From positions 3,162,001 through 3,226,000 of the forward strand of contig NZ_CP035495.1 in assembly GCF_004135345.1 (NCBI RefSeq): 64,000 bases of DNA, in the 5' to 3' direction. This document shows, in pieces, positions 57,721 to 64,000 of the stretch; within the stretch, counting starts at the first letter, position 1, and the number at the start of each line of letters is the position of its first letter. The position numbers and the translations under genes are program-made. The DNA is from Xylanimonas allomyrinae. GTDB taxonomy: Bacteria; Actinomycetota; Actinomycetes; Actinomycetales; Cellulomonadaceae. The notes under the pieces were generated by a model, which made no database searches, was not told the origin of the DNA, and worked only from the letters and a program-made list of their open reading frames with translations.

Positions 57721-58359
57721 TCAGTCCTTGGGCTTGTCGGCAACACCGACGATCACCCATGCGTCGTCGCGGCGTGCGACCTCGACGCGGAACTGCGACC
57801 GGACAGCGCTTTGCTCCCACAGGACATCACCCGTGCTCGTCATGATTCGCGACGAGCCTTCTTCGGTCTGGACGTCGATAGGCCATATGCCCGTGGGTGC
57901 GTCCTGCTGGTAGGTATGGAGGATCGTCGCGGCTGTGTGCCCGCCGTCGAATGAGTCTCCGCGCTCGGCGATCTTTCTTGCCTGGTCCCGACGTTTGGCG
58001 CAGAACTCGCAGGACTGGTGCGACATCGCCTCCCACTCGGTGGTGTCCCCGGTCGCCTGCATGTACGAGTCGAGTTCCAGGAAGTACCTGGCCGCCGCTT
58101 CCGCGCCCGCAGGTCCGTCGTCGTCCATCGCGGCGGGTCGCGCGGGCTTGATCACCACCCGTGACGCCGTCGGGCTCGGGGTGGGTGCCGGGCTCGACGC
58201 GGCCGGGGCGGGGGACGCGGCAGACGTGTCGCCGTCGGGCGAGCAGGCCGTGAGGCTCAGCACCACGCCCACTGCGGCGAGGGACGCGGTGCGGGCAGCG
58301 CGAGTGCTGGCAGCGCGAGTGCGGGCAGCGCGGGTGCGGGCAAGGAAGGTGCGGGTCAT
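57721..58359 (-). CDS. DUF6318-family lipoprotein
   Basis: A 212-aa lipoprotein. A tandem-repeat basic n-region (RTRAA units) and hydrophobic stretch end in the lipobox LSLTAC, followed by a Ser/Pro/Ala linker. The DUF6318 domain has AAARYFLELDSYMQATGDTTEW, HQSCEFCAKR and a C-terminal beta region (FRVEVARRDDAWVIVGV). Known from Cellulomonadaceae relatives but of unknown function; NTF2-like folds have this pattern (inference). It is directly upstream of the PKD-like gene. Confidence 0.75.
   Translation of the reverse strand: MTRTFLARTRAARTRAASTRAARTASLAAVGVVLSLTACSPDGDTSAASPAPAASSPAPTPSPTASRVVIKPARPAAMDDDGPAGAEAAARYFLELDSYMQATGDTTEWEAMSHQSCEFCAKRRDQARKIAERGDSFDGGHTAATILHTYQQDAPTGIWPIDVQTEEGSSRIMTSTGDVLWEQSAVRSQFRVEVARRDDAWVIVGVADKPKD
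58289..58348 (-). repeat. 15-bp tandem repeat, 4 copies, in DUF6318 signal peptide
   Basis: Four 15-bp units (consensus gtgcgggcagcgcga on the plus strand) encode Arg-Thr-Arg-Ala-Ala repeats in the positively charged n-region of the signal peptide. Copy changes would lengthen the n-region without shifting the frame. Confidence 0.8.
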
Positions 58360-58561
58360 GCGGGCGGTCCCCCTGTCGTGCGGTCCTGCGCGCGGGTCGT
58401 CCGGGTCCGCGCAGCCGACAAGATAACCGCATCGGCCGACCTGCCGGAAACGCCTGTGGACAACGTTTGCGGCATCGCACTCGGCATCGAGGACGCGGTG
58501 GGGTCGGGCGCGGGACGACGGTGGGCGGCTCTTCTGGTGCCGTGGCCGGGCGTGACGCAGG

Positions 58562-58609
58562 GTCACTGCGTCACTGCGTCACTGCGTCACTGCGTCACTG
58601 GGTCACTGG
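58562..58609. repeat. 8-bp tandem repeat, 6 copies
   Basis: Six units of GTCACTGC/G in a row, followed by GTGACC and preceded by GTGACGCAG, which pairs with CTGCGTCAC inside the array. It lies in the 430-bp gap between the DUF6318 operon and the HesB-like gene; the rest of that gap (58360-58561 and 58610-58789) shows no gene. Confidence 0.85.
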
Positions 58610-58789
58610 GTGACCGGCTTGGAGCGCCCGCCGCGAAAGGCGGGTCATCCTATGCAGCGCCTACCGGGCGCGTCACGTGAGATCTCGCGATACGGGAGGT
58701 CGAGCCCCAAGTGCGTCTCAGCGTTGCGCTTTCGTAACCATCTTTGGTTCTGTGGACGCGCCCGCAAGAACCGACGAGAGGAGCTCAGC

Positions 58790-59074
58790 GTGCTCACCGT
58801 GACAGACAACGCGCGAGCGGTAGTCGAGGACCTGGCTCAGCAGGCCGGCATCCCCAGTGAGGGTGGTCTGCGGATCGCCCAGTCCATCGGCCAGCCCGGC
58901 AACTTCGAGCTGGCACTCGTGCCGGCGCCGCAGGCCGACGACCAAGTGGTCGACGAGGCCGGTGCCACGCACGTGTTCGTCGAGAAGGAGGCCGCGCCCG
59001 CACTGGATGCGCTGAGTCTCGACACCGATCCGGAGGCCCAGGGTCCGGGGTTCGTCCTCACGCCTCAAGGCTGA
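58790..59074 (+). CDS. HesB/IscA-like protein lacking cysteines
   Basis: A 94-aa protein of the actinobacterial HesB-like (Fe-S biosynthesis/adhesin-annotated) family: LTVTDNARAVVEDLAQQAG, GLRIAQSIG, HVFVEKEAAPALDALSLD. The three cysteines that hold Fe-S clusters in IscA/HesB are absent, so a cluster-carrier role is doubtful. The GTG at 58790 follows GAGAGGAG. Monocistronic, with a terminator hairpin after it. Confidence 0.8.
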   Translation: MLTVTDNARAVVEDLAQQAGIPSEGGLRIAQSIGQPGNFELALVPAPQADDQVVDEAGATHVFVEKEAAPALDALSLDTDPEAQGPGFVLTPQG

Positions 59075-59088
59075 GTCACCGAGCGTCG

Positions 59089-59126
59089 ACGACGGCCGTC
59101 GCCCCGCCTGGGGCGGCGGCCGTCGT
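59089..59126 (+). terminator. terminator after HesB-like gene
   Basis: 17-bp stem with one mismatch (ACGACGGCCGTCGCCCC / GGGGCGGCGGCCGTCGT), loop GCCT, 14 nt after the stop. No U-tract. Confidence 0.75.
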
Positions 59127-59253
59127 GTGTGCCGCCCACGGTGCCCGGTCGTGGCGACGCGGGACCGCTCGGCGGCACAAGGGTGCGCGCTGGATCCTGC
59201 CCGGGTGTGCGTGACGCCCCGAGCGCCGCGCGAGCCGGTGTGCGGGCCTTGGC

Positions 59254-59727
59254 TCAGGACGGGTCGTCGCGGTCGGTGCCCGCCGATTCCATGCCCGGGG
59301 AGCCCCGGGAGCCCGCAGGTGCGGGGTCCTGCGTGCGCCGTGCGCCGTGTGCCGGTGCGAAGCCGTTCGAGCGCAGGTCGTCGTCGATCAGCACCCGCAG
59401 CAGTTCTACGACCACCTTGCGGTGGCGGGGGGAGAGGTGGTCGACGTCGGGCGGGAGCTCTTCGGCGAACGGGGGCCCTGGCAAGGGCTCGCCTGCGGCG
59501 GCGAAAGCCTGGGACTCGGGGACGTTGGCCAGCCAGGCGACGGCACGGATGGTCGCCGGGGTCGGGCGGGACTTGTAGGTGCCCGCTGCGAGGGCGCTCA
59601 GCGTGGTGCCGACGATCCTGAACCCGTTCTCCTGAGCCCTGCGCGCGAGCTGGCGCATCGACGACGCCCCGGACCGGTCCTGCGCCTCGCGCGCGAGGTC
59701 CTGGAGTGTCTGGCTCATCGGCTCCAT
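59254..59727 (-). CDS. helix-turn-helix regulator (1)
   Basis: A 157-aa protein. The N-terminal ~75 residues are helical and resemble an atypical XRE-like HTH (SMRQLARRAQENGFRIVGTTLSALAAG, then TPATIRAVAWLANVPESQAF). A second conserved piece is LSPRHRKVVVELLRVLID, followed by a disordered tail. I have seen this layout in Micrococcales regulators beside cell-surface genes. The ATG at 59727 follows a G-rich ribosome-binding site. Divergent from the XRE gene at 59930. Confidence 0.65.
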   Translation of the reverse strand: MEPMSQTLQDLAREAQDRSGASSMRQLARRAQENGFRIVGTTLSALAAGTYKSRPTPATIRAVAWLANVPESQAFAAAGEPLPGPPFAEELPPDVDHLSPRHRKVVVELLRVLIDDDLRSNGFAPAHGARRTQDPAPAGSRGSPGMESAGTDRDDPS

Positions 59728-59824
59728 GACGTTCCCCCCCGTCTGGCAGCGGTCGGCGCGTGCCACGACGACCTTGACAACCAGCAGTTTCATCATCGCA
59801 GGTGGGAACGGACTTTGCGGGAAA

Positions 59825-59835
59825 TTGTCTGACAA
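59825..59835. promoter_or_regulatory. candidate operator between divergent HTH genes
   Basis: TTGTC-T-GACAA, a perfect 5-bp dyad in the 200-bp gap between the two regulators. A TTGATA motif (59861-59866) with GTTAGA 17 bp later could be the XRE-side promoter. Typical of a small two-regulator switch, though unproven. Confidence 0.4.
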
Positions 59836-59929
59836 CGAGCGGCAAATGCGGTATACGGCACTTGATAACGTTTCCGAACCGGCCGTTAGAACGGGCTCGT
59901 GCGAGCACGTCGGCCGCAAGGAGGACCGC

Positions 59930-60283
59930 ATGTGGGTGAAGGACCCTGAGCTGATCCGGTGGACACGCCAGCAGCGCCGCTACACGCAGCGCGACCTGGC
60001 GTTTCTGGTCCGCCGTTCCCAGGCGGCGATCTACGCCGTCGAGGCCGGGAAGCTCCGGAGCATCGGGGACGACTTCGCCCTCGCGATCGCGCAGCGTCTC
60101 GACGTGCCGTGGGAACTGCTGTTCCAGGCCGACTCCGACGGCGAAACCGCGCCCGCGAGCCCCGTACGACGTGGAGCTCGACGGGCATCCTCCGCACCAG
60201 CCGCTGGCCCCGAAGCGGCTGTCTCCCCCAGCGCAGGCGACGACCCCGGGGTGGCGTCGCGACGAGAGGTGTTCGAACAGTGA
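59930..60283 (+). CDS. XRE-family regulator (2)
   Basis: A 117-aa protein. Residues 1-65 form a standard HTH_3 (LIRWTRQQRRYTQRDLAFLVRRSQAAIYAVEAGKLRSI) followed by RLDVPWELLFQ. The remaining ~50 residues are Ala/Pro-rich and disordered. AAGGAGG lies 5 nt before the ATG. Its TGA overlaps the GTG of the large surface protein by 4 nt, so it is translationally coupled to it. Confidence 0.8.
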   Translation: MWVKDPELIRWTRQQRRYTQRDLAFLVRRSQAAIYAVEAGKLRSIGDDFALAIAQRLDVPWELLFQADSDGETAPASPVRRGARRASSAPAAGPEAAVSPSAGDDPGVASRREVFEQ

Positions 60284-63200
60284 CTCACAGGCCCGCACGA
60301 TCCCCCATGTCCCGGAGAGGAGGGGCGAGTACCGGTGCCGAACGCCGCACCCCGTGCAGTCCGGCGCGCCCGCGAGTGCTGCGGCTCGTCGCCGGCCTCG
60401 CCGCGGTGACCCTCGCCGTCGTCTCGGGCGGCCTCGTCGCGACGTCGGCAGCGGCCGACGAGCCAGACCTGACGACCCTGGTGACGGCAGCCGATCCGGG
60501 CAGCAACCTCAGCCACGGGCCGACGGAGCAGCCGACCGACCAGCCAGGCGACGAGCCCGGTGACGGTGGTGCCGAGGAGGTCAAGGAGCAGAGGCTCGAC
60601 GATGCGGACGCGTCCGCGGACGCGTCCGGCCTCGCGGAGGAAGGACCGGCCGAGGCGGCGTCCACGACGCCCGACGCGGTCACTCCAAGTGATGCCGTCG
60701 AGCGCGCCGACGCCCGCGGTCCCCCGGCCCCGGGTGGCCAGCACGCGGTAACGCCTGCCGCAGACGCGGCTCACGCGACCGTCGTCGTACGGACCGGCGC
60801 GCCGGGCACCCGGCTGGGCCTCGCCACCGAGGCCAGCGAGGGCGTTCCCCTGACGTTCGACTGGGCCGAGGCGACCTCCGGGGCGAACGGCGAGGCCGTC
60901 TTCACCATCCCTGTCCGCTCCACCACGGGCGGCGCCATCACTGCCGACGGCGTCGCGAAGAACCAGCAGCTCTGGGTGCGCGCAGTCACGGCCCCTGCGG
61001 GCTACTCGCTGCCGACCACGCTCGGCGGAGGGCCGCTGACGGCATCGGCCAACGACCAGCACCGGCTGCTGCCCTACGCGTTCCAGACCCCCAAGCTCGT
61101 CGCCGGCGAGACCTCTCGGTCCGGCGTGACGTTCATGAGCCAGCCGAGTCAGACCGGCACCTCCGACGCGCGGTACTCGGCGTCGAGCGGCACCTGGGCG
61201 GTCGTCCGGGACAATCCGACGATGCCGCGCTCGTGCTCGGGCCTCGACGTGGCGCTCGTCCTCGACTTCTCCGCCTCTGTCACCGAAGCCCAGGTCGCAC
61301 AGGTCAAGAGCGCGGCGAACGCCTACATCGACGCGCTCGGCGGGACGCCGTCGTCGATGCAGGTGTTCCCGTTCGGGACGAAGGCGCTGACGGCCTCCAG
61401 CAAGCACGCACTGACCACGCAGAGCAACGTCGACTACCTGAAGCGGTACGTCACGCAGTTCAGCCGCCCGAGCAACCAGTACACGAACTGGGACAGCGCC
61501 CTGAGTGCGATCCCGACGGGCGTCTTCGACGTCATCGTCGTCGTCACCGACGGCATGCCGACCGTGTACGGGAACGGGTCGACGGCGGGTGGCTCGGGCG
61601 TCACACGGTTTGTCGAGATGGAGGCCGCGATCGCCGCGGCCAACGAGCACAAGAGCGCGCGCACCCGTGACGTGCCCGAGGGGACGCACATCAGGGCGTT
61701 CGGCGTCGGGAACGGCATCAGCTCACCCGCCGCGCTGGCCAACCTCGAGGCGATCGCCTCCAAGGACGCCGTCACGCGGACTGGCGACTACGCGGCGGTC
61801 GCCGCGTCGCTGCGGGCGCAGGTGCTGGCCGACTGCACGCCGTCGGTCTCCGTGACCAAGCTCGTCGAGCCGTGGAACGGTGGCGTCGACGACCGCACGC
61901 CTGCCGCGGGGTGGGAGTTCACGGCGTCCGTCGACGGGATGGCGTTCGGCGAGGAGGCGCCCACGCAGACCACGCCCGACGGTGGCGGCGTCATGTGGCG
62001 ATTCAAGGCCGACCAGCCCGGTGACCTCGCGAACGTGACGATCACCGAGGCGCAGCAACCCGGCTACCGGATCGTCCCGCAGGCGGGCCAGAACGCCGCG
62101 TGCGTCGTCAAGAACGCGTCGACCCCGGTCGAGGGCTCGCCCCTGCGCGTGACCGACGCCGACGACGGGTTCACGATCGCCGACCTCGCGGGCGGGGACA
62201 TGGTGACGTGCACGGTCGTCAACAAGGAGCCCGCGCCACCGGTGATCGGCGGCCTCTTCGCACAGGGTCGCGCCCACGTCGACTACGACTGGGCGATCAC
62301 CAAGGAGGTCACCAACGACCCCGACGGCGACCGCACCTGGGAGACGACACCGGGCGAGGACGTCTCGGTCGACTACCGGCTCACCGTCTCGGCGACGAAG
62401 GACGTGTCGCCGCTCGACGTCGAAGGCTGGGTGACGGTCACCAACCCGTCGTCGGCCGAGCAGACGCTGAGCCTGCCGTCCGTCACCGTCGGGGGCGTCG
62501 CCGCCACGGTCCACGTGCCGTCGGGCGAGGCGCCCGTGGTCGCGGGCGGCGGAGCGGTCACCCTCCGCTTCACGGCCGCGCTCGGCGCCGCGGACCTCGA
62601 GGAGTGGATGCTCGAGGGCGGTGAGGTTCCCGTCGTCGTGAGCGTGCCCCACCGGCCCGACACGACGAGCGGGCTCAACCTCGACGACGTCGTCCGCACC
62701 GTGCGGGACGCGACCGCCGTCGTCGGGGACGACTTCCCCGAGCTCGCGCGGGCGTACTCGCCCGCCGAGCGCACGCTCGACGCCGAGGCCGTCATCGCGG
62801 CGGGCGGAACGGTGTTCGTCTACACCGCCGAGCGCGGCGGCAGCGTCCCCGCGGACGCCAGCGCGACGTTCGTCAACACCGCGACCGTCACGCCGAGCGA
62901 CACGCCTGGCGGCGACCCGCGCGAGGACGACGAGAACCAGGACGCGGGCGCGCTCACCGACGACGAGACCGTCACCGTACGGACCCCTCCGCAGTACGAC
63001 CTGGCACTGCGACTGTGGGTCGCCGAGGTGTGGCGCGACGGCGTCATGGTGTTCGAACGCAACGCGGACCCGAGCGACGCGGGACCGGACTACGCGATCC
63101 CGCACGTCACGTTCGACCACACCGAGGTCGACATCCGCGTGGGTGACCTCGTGGTTCACGACATCCACCTGTTCAACCAGGGCGACCGCACGGCACGGGT

Positions 63201-64000
63201 CGAGGAGATCGTGAACTACCGCGCGCCCGGACTGGAGCTCGCCACCACCGAGTCGATGGACGGCGTCGAGGGTCACGACAACGCCGGCTGGGAGCTCGCC
63301 GGCGACGGCTTGCTCCACCTGCCGATGGGTGACGCCGGCCTGGTGCTTGCACCGGGCACCTCGTCCGAGGTCAGCCTGACCCTCCAGGTCGCGCTGGACG
63401 CACCGGAGGAGGACGAGTACGTCGACCGGTTCTCGTTCGCCGAGATCTCGCGCTTCAGCGGTTGGGTTCCGGCGAGCCGGCCGGCCGCCGCGGGTGCGGT
63501 CTTCGCCGCGCCGCTGATCGCGGCCCGCGGTCTGGACTGTGCGACCGCGCTGGCCGTGCCGCTCGCCGCGGAGGTCCACGACGGCGTTGCCGGTGCCTGG
63601 TCCGCCGACGTCCTCGACGCCGACTCCGTGCCCGACAGGCACAACGGCGGGATCGACCCCGACGAGCAGACGCTGGTCTACCACTCGTGGGAGGACAACG
63701 AGATCGACGAACGCAACACGACCATGCTCTGGGACGACGAGAGCACCGACCACGACAACGACGAGGACGACCACGACGGGTCCATCATCCGCGTGGCCCG
63801 GACGGTCGCCACGGTCCCCGAGGGGTCCGGTGCACCAGGGCCCGGGACGAACGCGCCGGCTCCCGGTGAGAACACTGCCCCGGCGGAGCCCCAGGGGAGC
63901 CTCGTCAGCGCGCCGGTCACGCTCCCGGTGACGGGCGCGACGGTCGCGGCCACCGCGGCGGTGGCGGTTCTGCTGGCCGCCGTGGGTGTCCTTCTGGTCG
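60280..64000 (+). CDS. LPXTG-anchored vWFA surface protein (3' end outside window)
   Basis: More than 1,240 residues, open to the window edge. A basic N-terminus and TM-like signal (LVAGLAAVTLAVVSGG, cleavage near SAAADE) lead to a charged linker and a von Willebrand A domain with MIDAS D-F-S-A-S at ~residue 329 and VVVTDGMPT. Prealbumin/SpaA-like and DUF11-like beta domains follow (GWEFTASVDG, DYDWAITKEVTNDPDG). The sortase motif LPVTG is at residues ~1215-1219 (63922-63936) with a TM helix after it. The GTG start overlaps the XRE stop; the ATG at 60307 is an alternative. Likely a pilin tip or adhesin. Confidence 0.85.
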   Translation, partial: MTHRPARSPMSRRGGASTGAERRTPCSPARPRVLRLVAGLAAVTLAVVSGGLVATSAAADEPDLTTLVTAADPGSNLSHGPTEQPTDQPGDEPGDGGAEEVKEQRLDDADASADASGLAEEGPAEAASTTPDAVTPSDAVERADARGPPAPGGQHAVTPAADAAHATVVVRTGAPGTRLGLATEASEGVPLTFDWAEATSGANGEAVFTIPVRSTTGGAITADGVAKNQQLWVRAVTAPAGYSLPTTLGGGPLTASANDQHRLLPYAFQTPKLVAGETSRSGVTFMSQPSQTGTSDARYSASSGTWAVVRDNPTMPRSCSGLDVALVLDFSASVTEAQVAQVKSAANAYIDALGGTPSSMQVFPFGTKALTASSKHALTTQSNVDYLKRYVTQFSRPSNQYTNWDSALSAIPTGVFDVIVVVTDGMPTVYGNGSTAGGSGVTRFVEMEAAIAAANEHKSARTRDVPEGTHIRAFGVGNGISSPAALANLEAIASKDAVTRTGDYAAVAASLRAQVLADCTPSVSVTKLVEPWNGGVDDRTPAAGWEFTASVDGMAFGEEAPTQTTPDGGGVMWRFKADQPGDLANVTITEAQQPGYRIVPQAGQNAACVVKNASTPVEGSPLRVTDADDGFTIADLAGGDMVTCTVVNKEPAPPVIGGLFAQGRAHVDYDWAITKEVTNDPDGDRTWETTPGEDVSVDYRLTVSATKDVSPLDVEGWVTVTNPSSAEQTLSLPSVTVGGVAATVHVPSGEAPVVAGGGAVTLRFTAALGAADLEEWMLEGGEVPVVVSVPHRPDTTSGLNLDDVVRTVRDATAVVGDDFPELARAYSPAERTLDAEAVIAAGGTVFVYTAERGGSVPADASATFVNTATVTPSDTPGGDPREDDENQDAGALTDDETVTVRTPPQYDLALRLWVAEVWRDGVMVFERNADPSDAGPDYAIPHVTFDHTEVDIRVGDLVVHDIHLFNQGDRTARVEEIVNYRAPGLELATTESMDGVEGHDNAGWELAGDGLLHLPMGDAGLVLAPGTSSEVSLTLQVALDAPEEDEYVDRFSFAEISRFSGWVPASRPAAAGAVFAAPLIAARGLDCATALAVPLAAEVHDGVAGAWSADVLDADSVPDRHNGGIDPDEQTLVYHSWEDNEIDERNTTMLWDDESTDHDNDEDDHDGSIIRVARTVATVPEGSGAPGPGTNAPAPGENTAPAEPQGSLVSAPVTLPVTGATVAATAAVAVLLAAVGVLLV

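Noticed and set aside
58562-58609. CRISPR-like array
   Set aside because: Units are only 8 bp with no spacers and no cas genes in the window.

Overview
The window is GC-rich actinobacterial chromosome. G/C-ending codons, many GTG starts, many start codons about 7 nt after a -10 box (leaderless mRNAs), a short SRP RNA and an F420/mycothiol-type enzyme pair all fit Micrococcales. The hemicellulose-sugar genes suggest the Cellulomonadaceae/Promicromonosporaceae (inferred from gene content, not from a marker tree).

Layout. 0.3-5.5 kb: a small hypothetical gene, then a leftward cell-envelope cluster (SGNH esterase, two GT4 glycosyltransferases, a GT87-like membrane mannosyltransferase). 5.6-14.5 kb: housekeeping and transport genes (MntH, an acyl-CoA dehydrogenase, an FMN-riboswitch-controlled riboflavin transporter RibM, TetR, a DsbA-like/LLM F420 oxidoreductase pair, an NCS2 uracil/xanthine permease, a LytR_C-domain protein and its partner). 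14.6-20.1 kb: accessory DNA ending at tRNA-Ser(GGA), with a SUKH protein, AraC plus alpha/beta-hydrolase plus two SDRs, and the wreck of a CpaE-like ATPase fused to an IS256-type transposase tail. 20.3-27.4 kb: SRP RNA, metQNI, dnaX, NUDIX. 27.4-46.7 kb: a sugar-utilisation island. It holds ROK + ChvE/GguAB-type importer + AGE-type isomerase + PfkB kinase, then LacI + AraPQ-like importer + GH51 + epimerase + GH127, with a convergent GH42. 47.0-55.5 kb: corA behind a proline-rich leader ORF, recR, DUF5063, an ABC exporter, TSUP, a monooxygenase-fold protein, lysC-asd. 55.5-64 kb: an SGNH hydrolase, a secreted DUF6318/PKD-like gene pair of very unusual composition, a HesB-like protein, two HTH regulators, and a large vWFA/LPXTG surface protein cut by the window edge.

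How the genes work together. The island looks built to import arabinose-containing oligosaccharides, trim them with GH51 (alpha-L-arabinofuranosidase), GH127 (beta-L-arabinofuranosidase) and GH42 (beta-galactosidase), and import monosaccharides through the ChvE system. The isomerase and kinase would feed fructose 6-phosphate. lysC-asd starts the aspartate pathway and metQNI imports methionine.

Quality warning. Seven genes (GT87, SUKH, dnaX, AGE, PfkB, the arabino-sugar binding protein, lysC) are broken by single missing bases in C or G runs; the binding protein has two. Adding one base per run restores full-length proteins every time, including in the essential dnaX and lysC. I treat these as probable consensus errors and annotate the full spans.
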